From positions 1 to 44,405 of the forward strand of contig JACPUV010000033.1 in NCBI GenBank assembly GCA_016192105.1: DNA of 44,405 bases, given 5' to 3'. Each line of letters begins with the position of its first letter. Position 1 is the stretch's first letter. The notes under the pieces are model-generated. The model was not told where the DNA came from. It saw nothing but the letters and a program-made list of their open reading frames with translations, and made no database searches. The DNA is from Sphingobacteriales bacterium. Lineage in GTDB: Bacteria; Bacteroidota; Bacteroidia; Chitinophagales; Chitinophagaceae. A program made the position numbers and the translations under genes. Shown in pieces: positions 16,613 through 25,580 of the stretch.

Positions 16613-17740
16613 TTAACCGGCAATCCTGATTTTTTTGCCCAGGGCATTTACCCGGTAGAACACCCCCTTTTCAATCAATAAGGCTTCCGAGTATCCTTTA
16701 CTATGGGGAACATCGGTATTGAAGAGCCGTTTATTAAACCAGGTACTGATCGTATCTGCCGCAATGGTGTGGCCGGTGGCAATGTATTTGACCCCAAACT
16801 CCTGAAGGGTACTGTCCACCTGCCCGGCGGTGGCCCGTACAGAGCCGGTATAATAGCCGCGGTACCAAAAGGGGCCCCTATCGCTGTAGAGGATCTCCAC
16901 GAGTATATCCGGATAGACATAACTGGTATCCCCGTACCAGGGTTTTGCCAGTTCATTGATCTCGGGCAGGGGCATATCAAACAGGTTTACTTCTTCCGAG
17001 ATCCCGCCGTGTACATAGAGAACATCCCCGACTCTTTCCACCACGTTCTTGGTTCGCAGCCAGCGTCCGAGCTCCGAATTTTCATTAAAAAGCGAACCGT
17101 AGTCTGTATGCAGTAAGGCTGCATGCTCCATGTATTGGGACTGCACATAGCGGAAATCCCCGTTCAGGTTCATGATCTCGTGGTTGCCCAGTACAAAATG
17201 GACATAACCGCCGGCAGCTTTTGCCTTTTCCTCGAGGGAATATATAAACCAGAGCAGTTCTGTGACCTGTGTACCCCGGTCAAAAAAATCACCGGTCAGC
17301 ACCAGGTGGCCGTCACCAAAAGTCCAGTTAAATCCTTCATCAATCACCTGGTTCGCCTTTAGCAATTTCAGGAAAGCAAGCAGGTTCCCCTCTATATCCG
17401 AAATCGCCAGTTGCCGGCTTACTTTCCGGTACACGGAGCGTTCGTCCTTCAATTTGTTCTTCAGTTTCACGGCAAAAAATTCTCCGGGCCGGCCGGTAGC
17501 CACAAACATGGAAACAGCTGCCCGGTCAGCCATGTCAGCAGAATCGGTAACAACGGTTTTAGCACCGTGACCTTCCTGTATATAATGAATATACACCCGG
17601 CCGTTCTTATACAAAACATAGGGTCCTCCGCCGGTATGCGGGTCATGCCGCAGCCCGCCTGTTTCCGTCAGGAAGACAGCAGCCAGTAAAACAGGAAGGA
17701 TCATCATATAGCTTGTCCGCATGTTAATTGTATTATTCAT
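16613..17740 (-). CDS. Secreted metallophosphoesterase, Shewanella-like phosphatase type
   Basis: The protein has 375 residues with an N-terminal hydrophobic export segment (about 11-25). Calcineurin-like motifs follow in order: SDIEGN (114-119), GDFFDRG (150-156), GNHE (185-188), then VHGG and ATGHT. The first motif normally reads GDxHG or SDxHG; here the metal-binding histidine position is E117. The DRG and GNHE pattern is that of PPP-type and Shewanella-like protein phosphatases, so a phosphoprotein or other phosphomonoester substrate in the periplasm is possible. The frame can start at a GTG (17755); the ATG at 17740 is preferred. Confidence 0.87.
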   Translation of the reverse strand: MNNTINMRTSYMMILPVLLAAVFLTETGGLRHDPHTGGGPYVLYKNGRVYIHYIQEGHGAKTVVTDSADMADRAAVSMFVATGRPGEFFAVKLKNKLKDERSVYRKVSRQLAISDIEGNLLAFLKLLKANQVIDEGFNWTFGDGHLVLTGDFFDRGTQVTELLWFIYSLEEKAKAAGGYVHFVLGNHEIMNLNGDFRYVQSQYMEHAALLHTDYGSLFNENSELGRWLRTKNVVERVGDVLYVHGGISEEVNLFDMPLPEINELAKPWYGDTSYVYPDILVEILYSDRGPFWYRGYYTGSVRATAGQVDSTLQEFGVKYIATGHTIAADTISTWFNKRLFNTDVPHSKGYSEALLIEKGVFYRVNALGKKIRIAG

Positions 17741-17813
17741 CAGCCTGCCTTTCACGGACGTGCCATTCCCGGCAGAAGTTGCCCGCCCCTGATACGGTTA
17801 AAGATATTTGAAA

Positions 17814-18281
17814 TTATGCATCCTCCCCATCCGGTGGCCGGCTCATCCATTTCTGCTTGTTCAGGACAAACCGGATCTCCCCTTTACCATAAAGCCCGTC
17901 TTCTTCCCAACCTGCCTTCCGGTAAAAGGATGCCGCCCGGGTACCCGGGCTGGTACTCAGCCAAACGGGTAAATCGGTCTGCTCAAAATACCAGTCCATC
18001 ATACGATCGTGCAATTGCCGGCCCGTTCCCTTCCCGTCATGACCCGGCCGGATAAACAAGGCCCATACATTCCGGTCGGTAATGCTGACGATCGCAAACC
18101 CGGTGATGATCCCGTTTTCGATGCTTACCCAACCCCTGCCCCGCCGGGTAATATAATCTGCCACATCCGAATCGGGTACCAGCGAAGGATCCGATAAGCG
18201 GTTTTCAGTTACTGCATTCCTGACTTCCTGGATCTGTTCAATATCACCCGGCCCGGCCACCCTTATGAATATCGTTGACAT
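17814..18281 (-). CDS. GNAT family N-acetyltransferase
   Basis: The protein has 155 residues. It has the GNAT core with the acetyl-CoA loop in IRPGHDGKGTGRQLHDRMMDW (R/Q-x-x-G-x-G/A type) and the later STSPGTRAASFYRKAGWEEDG segment typical of the family. The acceptor substrate is unknown. An upstream TTG (18302) extends the frame, but the ATG at 18281 starts at the first beta strand (MSTIFIRVA). It is followed after about 70 bp by the metallophosphoesterase gene on the same strand. Confidence 0.88.
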   Translation of the reverse strand: MSTIFIRVAGPGDIEQIQEVRNAVTENRLSDPSLVPDSDVADYITRRGRGWVSIENGIITGFAIVSITDRNVWALFIRPGHDGKGTGRQLHDRMMDWYFEQTDLPVWLSTSPGTRAASFYRKAGWEEDGLYGKGEIRFVLNKQKWMSRPPDGEDA

Positions 18282-18371
18282 CTGCTGATTTTTAGCATTC
18301 AAGTTATCGAACTTTTTTATTTTCCTCCGTCTGCAGGGCCCTGTTTCCCGGGGTAATCACCGTTTATTCTC

Positions 18372-18403
18372 TTTGAACAAACCCGCCGGATCCTTTATAT
18401 TTA
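18372..18403 (+). promoter_or_regulatory. Promoter for the universal stress protein gene
   Basis: TTTG (18372-18375), 20-nt spacer, then TATATTTA (18396-18403), one mismatch from TAnnTTTG. The ATG is 23 bp downstream. The overlap with this promoter argues against the upstream TTG start at 18373. Confidence 0.55.
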
Positions 18404-18426
18404 ACTTACCGAAACAATCCAACGCC

Positions 18427-19212
18427 ATGCACCCTGTCATTATTCCGGTAGATTTTTCTGAGACCTCCCTTAATGCAGCCCGGTTTGCCGCGAAAATGCT
18501 GGCCTGGAAAGATGAAATAACGGCTGTATTGTATCATAATTATGAAAGTGAAAATGATCATGATATTTCACTGTTCTACCTGGAGAGCCTGAAAAAAGAA
18601 TTCTATAAAGCCGGTGTCCGGAAGGTGGACTGCGAATATGAAATGGGTGGCGACCTGATTGAAAATATCTCCCGGCTGGCGCATACCATCCGGGCTACCC
18701 TCGTCCTGATGGGGATCACGGGAAAATCCGCCGTCCGGCAGGTCTTGTTTGGCAGTAATACCCTGAAACTGGTAGATAAAAACCTGTACCCGGTGATGAT
18801 CATCCCCCCGGATGCCCTGTATAAAGGGATTTCTAAAATTGCTTTCGCTACCGACTTTAAAAATGTGGAGCTCAGCACCCCTTCGCAGCTTATCGGTTCT
18901 GTCTTGCGTCTCTTTGCACCCAAACTGCATATTGTACATGTAGATAAGGAAGCGGCCCGAACAATTTCCCCCGCCATGGAGGAGGGAAAAGCGAAGATTG
19001 ATCTGCTGTTCAGCGCATTTGAAAAGGAGTTCTTTTTTATCTCCGGGGATGATTTTTATGAAAGCCTGGACCGTTTTGTGCAGGAGCAGGATATTGATGT
19101 GCTCGTTACGGTCCCCAAGCATCCCAGTAATTCCGCCTCACTGTTCAGATCATCCCATACAAAGAAACTGGCTTACCACAGCCATATCCCGATCCTGGCC
19201 GCCCACCAGTAA
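18427..19212 (+). CDS. Tandem-domain universal stress protein
   Basis: The protein has 261 residues and two Usp folds, about 1-145 and 150-261. The first begins VIIPVDFSETSLNAARFA and carries the ATP-binding pattern G-x2-G-x9-G-S in MGITGKSAVRQVLFGS. The second starts ISKIAFATDFKN and has lost the glycine pattern, so it probably does not bind ATP. Usp proteins modulate responses to starvation and envelope or oxidative stress. It is a single-gene unit with its own promoter. Confidence 0.92.
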   Translation: MHPVIIPVDFSETSLNAARFAAKMLAWKDEITAVLYHNYESENDHDISLFYLESLKKEFYKAGVRKVDCEYEMGGDLIENISRLAHTIRATLVLMGITGKSAVRQVLFGSNTLKLVDKNLYPVMIIPPDALYKGISKIAFATDFKNVELSTPSQLIGSVLRLFAPKLHIVHVDKEAARTISPAMEEGKAKIDLLFSAFEKEFFFISGDDFYESLDRFVQEQDIDVLVTVPKHPSNSASLFRSSHTKKLAYHSHIPILAAHQ

Positions 19213-19268
19213 ACCCTGTGAATCTGCTGTTTATCCCGGTTTATAGCCAGGAAGGCTGTTAAACGGTA

Positions 19269-19300
19269 CTTGACGGCCCGCTAACAAATAGCTATCTTTG
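19269..19300 (+). promoter_or_regulatory. Promoter upstream of the arginase region
   Basis: CTTG (19269-19272), 20-nt spacer and TATCTTTG (19293-19300), an exact TAnnTTTG match. It lies 172 bp before the arginase ATG and 12 bp before a 27-codon open frame, leaving a long leader for the arginase mRNA. Confidence 0.6.
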
Positions 19301-19311
19301 TCACAGCTTTT

Positions 19312-19395
19312 ATGAAGCCTGCGTTTAAAATACAGGACAGCGTGTACACTTTTGCCGAGCAATCGCTGCCGGCCAATTTTTATATTCCTGACTAA
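19312..19395 (+). CDS. Possible 27-residue small protein or upstream ORF
   Basis: An ATG 12 bp after an exact -7 element opens a frame of 27 codons (begins MKPAFKIQ, ends NFYIPD) closed by TAA. The composition is protein-like, but no family is recognised. It could be a leader peptide for arginase, a real small protein, or the remnant of a longer gene. Evidence is limited to its position and the promoter. Confidence 0.3.
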   Translation: MKPAFKIQDSVYTFAEQSLPANFYIPD

Positions 19396-19471
19396 TGCTG
19401 CTGCAGCACCTGTATTAAGCCCCTTTTTTATACACCCGTATATCCGGGTAGATTATTCAACTCTGGCCAGT

Positions 19472-20419
19472 ATGAAAAATATTAAACTGATCGAAGTCCC
19501 TTCTGAAATAGGTGCCGGCACCCGCGGCGCCAGCCTTGGTATTGAAGCGATCAAGATTGCCGCCCTTGACTTCATGAGTAATTTCTTTATCCACTTCCCT
19601 TCTGAAAAGGTACAGACGGAAAATAAATTGCTGTACGAACCGATCGAATCCCCGTATGCCAAGCGTATCAAAGGGGTAACAGCGATCTATGAACGGGTCA
19701 GCAAGTCAGTCAGTGAAACCATCCGGAACAATTTTTTCCCGGTGGTACTCAGCGGGGACCACAGTACGGCCGGTGCCACGATTGCGGGTATAAAACTGGC
19801 TAAACCCAAGAGTAAACTGGGAGTGATCTGGATTGATGCCCATGCGGACCTGCATACACCCTACACCACGCCATCGGGTAATATACATGGAATGCCCATG
19901 GCGGCTTCCATCAATAAAGACAATGAAGACTGCGCGGTGCATGAGATCGATGCTGAAACCGCGAAACAATGGCACTACCTGAAAAATATCGGTAAGATCG
20001 CACCGAAAGTCCACCCGGAAGATGTGGTATTCATTGCACTCCGGGATTTTGAAAAAGAAGAACGGCACCTGATCGAAAAGAACGGGATGAAAGTGATCAC
20101 GACCAAGGAAGTCCGGAACAAGGGAGCGGAAAATATCGTGCGTTCGGTGATCCGGTATTTATCCGATTGCACCGATATCTATGTTTCCTTTGATGTGGAC
20201 AGCCTGGATTCTTCCATATCAAAAGGAACCGGCACACCTGTTGGAAACGGGCTCAAAGAAAGGGAAGCCGAAGACCTGATCAGCAAATTCATGATGAACC
20301 GGAAAATATGCTGCTTTGAGATTGCGGAAGTCAACCCGACGCTGGACAAGGAAAACCTGATGGCGGAAATCGCTTTCAATATCCTGCAGCGAAGTGTGAA
20401 CGTATTAATGATGAATTAA
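19472..20419 (+). CDS. rocF: Arginase family protein
   Basis: The protein has 315 residues. Ureohydrolases use a binuclear Mn2+ centre; the ligands are all present: H97 (SGDHST), D122, H124 and D126 (IDAHADLH), D241 and D243 (SFDVDSLD). The NIHGMPMA and CFEIAEVNP segments also fit arginase. The most likely reaction is arginine to ornithine and urea; formiminoglutamase or agmatinase are less likely. The frame extends 40 codons upstream without conserved sequence, so ATG 19472 is preferred. The DUF1684 gene starts 9 bp after its stop. Confidence 0.88.
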   Translation: MKNIKLIEVPSEIGAGTRGASLGIEAIKIAALDFMSNFFIHFPSEKVQTENKLLYEPIESPYAKRIKGVTAIYERVSKSVSETIRNNFFPVVLSGDHSTAGATIAGIKLAKPKSKLGVIWIDAHADLHTPYTTPSGNIHGMPMAASINKDNEDCAVHEIDAETAKQWHYLKNIGKIAPKVHPEDVVFIALRDFEKEERHLIEKNGMKVITTKEVRNKGAENIVRSVIRYLSDCTDIYVSFDVDSLDSSISKGTGTPVGNGLKEREAEDLISKFMMNRKICCFEIAEVNPTLDKENLMAEIAFNILQRSVNVLMMN

Positions 20420-20428
20420 TCTTACCGC

Positions 20429-21025
20429 ATGAAAACCCCTGTAATTTTTATTCTTGTCCTGCTGCTTTCGGCGATACTGAATGCCCAGCCGGGAACATAT
20501 ACAGACTCCCTGAAAAAATTCCGTGACAACTATATCAGCACCCACGAAGTGATCCGGGAAAAAGACCGGGCCCGCCTGCAGTTTTATCCCATCAGCGGGG
20601 AATACCATATTGCTGCCCGGGTGGAACGGATCTATGAGGCGCCCTGGTTTGCCATGGAAACTTCGGGCCGGTTGAAAAAAAACTTCCGGGTCTATGCCAT
20701 CCTGCATTTCAGTTTCGGCGGCCGGTCAATGAAGCTTTCCGTTTACCAGTCGCAGCAACTGATGGATACCGAAGAATACAAAGACTACCTGTTTGTCCCC
20801 TTTACCGACCTGACCAACGGGGAAGAAACCTACGAAAACGGCCGGTATATTGATCTTACAACAGGCGGGCTTCAGCAGGAGAATTTCTATATTGATTTCA
20901 ACAGGGCCTACAATCCTTATTGTGCTTACATCAGCAATATGTACAACTGCCCCATACCACCCAAAGAGAACAGCCTGCAGGTTTCAGTCAGGGCAGGAGA
21001 AAAAAAGTTTGGCGCAGCGCTGTAG
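20429..21025 (+). CDS. Secreted DUF1684 family protein
   Basis: The protein has 198 residues with a signal peptide (MKTPVIFILVLLLSAILNAQ). The family signature is clear: FRxYAILHFSFGG, a YIDLTTGG strand, DFNRAYNPYCAYISNMYNCPIPPKEN and VSVRAGEKKFG. The molecular function of DUF1684 is unknown; the conserved NPYCAY/CPIPP cysteines and prolines may form a structural or binding site. It follows arginase by 9 bp and is probably cotranscribed. Confidence 0.9.
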   Translation: MKTPVIFILVLLLSAILNAQPGTYTDSLKKFRDNYISTHEVIREKDRARLQFYPISGEYHIAARVERIYEAPWFAMETSGRLKKNFRVYAILHFSFGGRSMKLSVYQSQQLMDTEEYKDYLFVPFTDLTNGEETYENGRYIDLTTGGLQQENFYIDFNRAYNPYCAYISNMYNCPIPPKENSLQVSVRAGEKKFGAAL

Positions 21026-21060
21026 CAGCCTTTACCTGCAGGAGAGCACTACGATAAGCA

Positions 21061-21171
21061 ATGAGTAATGGAGTTAAGAGAAGACGTGTAGCTTACAAGG
21101 GCGTTTCGTTTTTACTACGGTTTCTTTTCAGCGTTTATCTTCAGCTTTTATTTTTCTTCCTGTGCACTTAA
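21061..21171 (+). CDS. Possible 36-residue small membrane protein
   Basis: An open frame of 36 codons starts MSNGVKRRR and continues with a strongly hydrophobic segment (FLLRFLFSVYLQLLFFFL). The basic-then-hydrophobic layout resembles a single-pass small membrane protein. Its TAA overlaps the stop of the opposing RmlD-like gene by 3 bp. There is no well placed ribosome site, and the T-rich composition alone could give hydrophobic codons, so this is weak. Confidence 0.2.
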   Translation: MSNGVKRRRVAYKGVSFLLRFLFSVYLQLLFFFLCT

Positions 21172-22055
21172 CCAAAAGTTCGTTTCAGCCCTTCTTCGAA
21201 TGTGACCGGCTTATACCCCAGTTCCTGTACGGCTTTATCAATCACAAACCCTGTTTTCAGCGGCCGTTTGGCGGGTTGTGAAAAAGTATCCGCTGTAACC
21301 CGTATCAGCAGGGAACGGTCAAGGTGCAGGTAATCCGCGGTTTTGCAAGCCATCTCGTATGGCGTGAACTGTTCCGCACCGCTAAGGTGCCAGGTACCGG
21401 TGCCCTTTTTTTCGATAATGGAAACAATACCGGCAGCCAGGTCGCCGACATAAGTGGGTGTCCGCAACTGGTCATCCACTACTTTATAAGTTTCCCCGCT
21501 CTCCAGTTTTTGTTTTACAACGGAAAGGATATTGCTTCGCCCGGCAAGGGGTTGCCCGTACACCAGTATCGTTCTCACAATGGCCCAGTCATACGGGTAA
21601 TTCCGGACAGCCGCTTCAGCCGCCTGTTTGGTCTTGCCGTAATAATTCACTGGCGCCGCCGGATCCTCTTCCGAATACATTCCTTTTTCCCCATCAAACA
21701 CAAAATCGGTTGAAATAAAAATAAAAAAAGACTGCTGCTTTTCTGCTTCCGAGAGTAAGTGAAGAGTGGCCGCGGTATTGACCCGGTAGGCGTCTGCCTG
21801 GTTTTGTTCACACTCATCGGGTTTGCTCATCGCCCCCGCATGCACGATCACGGCAGGGGAAAAACGTTCAACCAGTTTTTTCACCTGCAGGGGATCCGTA
21901 AAATCCATTGTATCGTAACTGAAACCGGGTTTCCCGTACAGGCCGAGGCGGCAATCGCCCTTACCGGTTGCCAGTACCGTATGTCCCTTTTCCAGCAAGG
22001 CGGGAACCAGGTAATGGCCCAGAAAACCGTTTGCTCCCGTGACCAGTATTTTCAT
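21168..22055 (-). CDS. RmlD-like NAD(P)-dependent sugar reductase or epimerase
   Basis: Extended short-chain dehydrogenase of 295 residues. The cofactor loop is TGANGFLG (6-13) and the catalytic pair is Y139 and K143 (YYGKTK), with the STDFVFDG strand before it. The profile is that of the RmlD substrate-binding group, which reduces dTDP-4-dehydrorhamnose, but no dTDP-rhamnose genes are nearby. A different NDP-sugar or small substrate is possible, so no symbol is given. It lies 60 bp downstream of the prolyl oligopeptidase gene on the same strand. Confidence 0.87.
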   Translation of the reverse strand: MKILVTGANGFLGHYLVPALLEKGHTVLATGKGDCRLGLYGKPGFSYDTMDFTDPLQVKKLVERFSPAVIVHAGAMSKPDECEQNQADAYRVNTAATLHLLSEAEKQQSFFIFISTDFVFDGEKGMYSEEDPAAPVNYYGKTKQAAEAAVRNYPYDWAIVRTILVYGQPLAGRSNILSVVKQKLESGETYKVVDDQLRTPTYVGDLAAGIVSIIEKKGTGTWHLSGAEQFTPYEMACKTADYLHLDRSLLIRVTADTFSQPAKRPLKTGFVIDKAVQELGYKPVTFEEGLKRTFG

Positions 22056-22115
22056 TTCATCCAGGTTGACGGAAATAAAAGAAGGCGGTTAGGCTGCATT
22101 TATTCCCGGGTAAAA

Positions 22116-24254
22116 TCAGAATGCTTTTTTTTCTTCGCTGACCGCCTTAAAATCCGGTGTCAATCCCATATTGTAGAAAATAAAAGAATAAATATCCGCT
22201 GTCGTCTCCAACGCCTTTTTGAGGTTACTGGCTCCATGCCCTGAATTCACATCAATACGGATCAGTACCGGGTTCTTTCCCTTATAATGTTCCTGCAGCG
22301 TAGCCGCATACTTAAAGGAATGCGCCGGCACCACCCGGTCATCGTGATCGGCCGTGGTGATCAGGGTAGCGGGATACGCAAGCCCGTCTTTTATATTATG
22401 GATCGGGGAATAGGCATAGAGATTTTTAAAATCCTCCGGGTTATCACTGCTACCGTATTCGGGTATCCAGTTCCAGCCGATGGTAAACTTATGGAAACGC
22501 AGCATGTCCATCACGCCCACCTGCGGGATCGCGACTTTAAAAAGATCGGGTCGCTGATTAATCACGGCGCCTACCAGCAGGCCTCCGTTTGAACCGCCCT
22601 GTACGGCCAGGTAATCACTGGAGGTATATCCTTTATCCACCAGGTACTCAGCAGCAGCAATAAAATCATCAAAAACAGTTTGCTTTTTTAACCGCATCCC
22701 GGCCTCGTGCCATTTCTCTCCGTATTCACTGCCACCCCGGATATTGGCTATGCAATAAACCCCGCCCTGCTCCAGCCAGGCGATACGGGCCGGGGAGAAA
22801 TTGGGCGTACTGCTGATATTAAACCCGCCATATCCATACAGGATGGCCGGGCTCTTGCCACGCAGTTCAATTCCTTTTTTATGAACAATGAACATGGGAA
22901 TTTTTGTGCCGTCTTTCCCGGGGTAGAACACCTGTTCGGTTTCAAATTCACCCGGATCGAATTTCACTTCCGGTTTGCGGAAGACACTGCTCTCTCCGCT
23001 GGCAATATCATATTTATAAATAGTGGGCGGATCGGTAATGGATGAGAATGAATAAAACACAAACCTGTCTTCTCTTTTACCTCCGAATCCGCCTGCCGTA
23101 CCCAGTCCCGGCAGTTTGACTTCTCCCATTGAATTTCCGTCCAGGTCATACACATATACCCGGCTGGTTACGTCCTTCATATAAGTAATAAAAAGCCGGT
23201 TCCCCGCACTGCTGACCCCGGCCATGTTTTCTTCTTTTTCGGGAATGATTGTTTTCCAGTTTTCCGGCGCCGGTTGCAGCGGGTCCACCAGGATGATCCG
23301 CTGGTTCTTCGCCCCTTCATTGGTCTGGAGCAGGAATTTGCCATTCACTTCTTCAATAAAATTGTACTGATACTCCCCTATTTCCTTTATGATGGGTTTA
23401 AATTTCTTATCGCCCGATTTACTGTCAAAGTACCAGAGGCTGTTCCCCTGTTTTCCCTTGCCCCGGTCACTGATATTCAGGAAAACATACCGCTCACTTT
23501 CATCCGTGAAGACGCTGTGAAAACGCTGCGGATTTGCCGGATCCTCATAAACCAGTTCGTCCTTGTCCTGGCTGCTGCCGGCTTTGTGGTAATACACCTG
23601 GTGGTTTTCATTTTTAGTGGACAGTTCTTTTCCGTTTTCAGGCGCCGGGTAACGGCTGTAGTAAAAACCGTCGCCCTGCCAGGAAGCGCCGGAAACTTTT
23701 ACCCAGGCTAAAGAGTCTTTGAGGTATTTTTTGCGGGTTAGATCCAACACAAAAAAAGTCCGCCAGTCACTGCCCCCGGCGGATTTACCTACCACGGCAT
23801 ATTTCCCGTTCTTCGATACCGAGAAAGCAGCCAGTGAAGTGGTCCCATCTGCGGAAAATTTGTTAGGGTCCAGCAATAGCTCGGGTTTACCATTGAGTCC
23901 TTTCTGGCGATAGAGCACAGACTGGTTTTGCAATCCGTCGTTTTTATAAAAATAGAAATACTCCTCCTGGCGGAAAGGAGAAGAATACTTGGGATAGTTA
24001 TTGATCGCCTCCAGCCGCTCCTGCCATTGTTTGCGGTAAGGAATCTGGTCCAGGTAATCGAATGTGACTTTGTTTTGCCGGGCCACCCAATCCGTGGTGT
24101 ATTCACTCCGGTCATCCTCCAACCAGCGGTAGGGATCGGCAACAGTGATGCCCTGATAGGTATCAGATACATCCCCCTTAGCAGTAATCGGGTATTTTAC
24201 CTGCGAAGCGGCCAGGAGGGGCAGCAGGAAAAGCAGAAGGCTGAACTTTTTCAT
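22116..24254 (-). CDS. Prolyl oligopeptidase, family S9A, exported
   Basis: Serine peptidase of 712 residues with a signal peptide (KKFSLLLFLLPLLAAS). A beta-propeller (about 80-420) precedes the alpha/beta hydrolase domain. The nucleophile is S555 in GGSNGGLL, the acid is in ADHDDRVVPAH, and the histidine is H673 in NSGHGASN. It cleaves peptides after proline, here probably in the periplasm for peptide scavenging. The length and motif order fit the family. Confidence 0.96.
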   Translation of the reverse strand: MKKFSLLLFLLPLLAASQVKYPITAKGDVSDTYQGITVADPYRWLEDDRSEYTTDWVARQNKVTFDYLDQIPYRKQWQERLEAINNYPKYSSPFRQEEYFYFYKNDGLQNQSVLYRQKGLNGKPELLLDPNKFSADGTTSLAAFSVSKNGKYAVVGKSAGGSDWRTFFVLDLTRKKYLKDSLAWVKVSGASWQGDGFYYSRYPAPENGKELSTKNENHQVYYHKAGSSQDKDELVYEDPANPQRFHSVFTDESERYVFLNISDRGKGKQGNSLWYFDSKSGDKKFKPIIKEIGEYQYNFIEEVNGKFLLQTNEGAKNQRIILVDPLQPAPENWKTIIPEKEENMAGVSSAGNRLFITYMKDVTSRVYVYDLDGNSMGEVKLPGLGTAGGFGGKREDRFVFYSFSSITDPPTIYKYDIASGESSVFRKPEVKFDPGEFETEQVFYPGKDGTKIPMFIVHKKGIELRGKSPAILYGYGGFNISSTPNFSPARIAWLEQGGVYCIANIRGGSEYGEKWHEAGMRLKKQTVFDDFIAAAEYLVDKGYTSSDYLAVQGGSNGGLLVGAVINQRPDLFKVAIPQVGVMDMLRFHKFTIGWNWIPEYGSSDNPEDFKNLYAYSPIHNIKDGLAYPATLITTADHDDRVVPAHSFKYAATLQEHYKGKNPVLIRIDVNSGHGASNLKKALETTADIYSFIFYNMGLTPDFKAVSEEKKAF

Positions 24255-24494
24255 ATTGATTGATTAGGGTACTAAGGTAAAATATTAAGGCAGCAAAAAA
24301 CGGAGGAATGAACAGATGCGCGGTAAACAGGATCAATGGTAAAAAAAACGAATCTGGTCCCCCTTTGTTCCATTGCCTTGTTTCCCGTCAATTTAACTGA
24401 AATAACAGCCCTGTTTTTTCCTGAACGGGGTAATCTCAGTTTAAATAAAGGGAATAAAACAGATATTTGACAACCGGAATGAAACTAACGATTG

Positions 24495-24532
24495 TGTGTC
24501 AGGTACACATTCAGAACAAAAGCTTATTTTTG
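24495..24532 (+). promoter_or_regulatory. pfkA promoter with operator-like inverted repeat
   Basis: TATTTTTG (24525-24532) is an exact -7 element 19 bp before the pfkA ATG. At the usual -33 position no TTTG is seen; instead a short inverted repeat TGTGT-5 nt-ACACA (24495-24509) lies there. A regulator binding site replacing the -33 element is possible. The rest of the 297-bp gap (24255-24551) shows nothing else I can name. Confidence 0.45.
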
Positions 24533-24551
24533 CGCAGTTTTAAAATTCAAG

Positions 24552-25535
24552 ATGGAAAAGAAAGTAACAAAAATCGGTGTTCTTACTTCAGGTGGTGATG
24601 CACCGGGTATGAATGCAGCAATCCGGGCGGTGGTGAGAACTGGTATTTTTCACGGGTTGGAAATGTTCGGGATCATGAGGGGTTACCAGGGCATGATCGA
24701 TGATGATATATTCAGAATGGAAGGACGTTCAGTAGCCAATATCATTCAGCGGGGGGGGACCATTTTAAAAACCGCACGTTGTAAAGATTTTTATGAGCCA
24801 GAGGGCAGGAAGATCGCTTACAACAACCTAAAGAAAAGGGGCATCGACGGCCTGGTGATCATCGGGGGCGACGGTTCCTTCCGCGGCGCGGTAAAATTCA
24901 GCCAGGAATTTGATATCCCCTGTGTGGGGCTGGCTGGTACCATTGATAAAGATATTTCGGGCACCGACTTCACCATCGGTTTTGATACCGCGGTAAACAC
25001 GGCCGTGGAAGCCATTGATAAAGTAAGGGATACCATGGATGCGCACGACCGCATCTTTATTATTGAAGTGATGGGCCGCGATGCCGGCTATATTGCGTTG
25101 CACAGCGGCATCGCCACCGGAGCGGAGAATATCCTGATCCCGGAGCGGAAAACCGATATGAACAGTATCATTGAATCCCTGCAGGAAAAAGAGAAAAGGA
25201 AGAAGATGGTGAACCTGATCGTAGTGGCCGAAGGGGATGATTTTGGCGGCGCCAATGAAGTGCAGAAAGTGCTGCAGGAACGCTTACCCAAGGCGGAGAT
25301 CCGGGTTTGTATCCTGGGGCATATCCAGCGGGGAGGCGCGCCCAGTTGTATGGACAGACTGATCGCCAGCCGGATGGGTTACCATGCGGTGGAATCACTG
25401 ATGGAAGGCCGTCACAATGTATTTGTAGGAATCCAGAACAATAAGATGAATTATATTCCCCTGGAAACAGCGGTCAAGAATAAAGGGAAGATCAGCGATG
25501 AATGGCTCAAGATCGTAAAGATCCTCGCGAGCTGA
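24552..25535 (+). CDS. pfkA: ATP-dependent 6-phosphofructokinase
   Basis: Glycolytic enzyme of 327 residues that phosphorylates fructose 6-phosphate. LTSGGDAPGMNA starts the fold. The glycine in GGDGS (105-109) and the glycine before TID mark the ATP-using, not pyrophosphate-using, class. Catalytic D132 lies in TIDKD, where the usual asparagine is K133. MGRDAGYIAL and the C-terminal HIQRGG motif are present. ATG 24552 is preferred over the 20-codon upstream extension because it is preceded by the promoter. It is followed by pyk after 45 bp, forming a glycolytic pair. Confidence 0.96.
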   Translation: MEKKVTKIGVLTSGGDAPGMNAAIRAVVRTGIFHGLEMFGIMRGYQGMIDDDIFRMEGRSVANIIQRGGTILKTARCKDFYEPEGRKIAYNNLKKRGIDGLVIIGGDGSFRGAVKFSQEFDIPCVGLAGTIDKDISGTDFTIGFDTAVNTAVEAIDKVRDTMDAHDRIFIIEVMGRDAGYIALHSGIATGAENILIPERKTDMNSIIESLQEKEKRKKMVNLIVVAEGDDFGGANEVQKVLQERLPKAEIRVCILGHIQRGGAPSCMDRLIASRMGYHAVESLMEGRHNVFVGIQNNKMNYIPLETAVKNKGKISDEWLKIVKILAS

Positions 25536-25580
25536 TCCTTGCTGTACCCTACCCGCCCTTCCAATTAATGAACGCCACTT

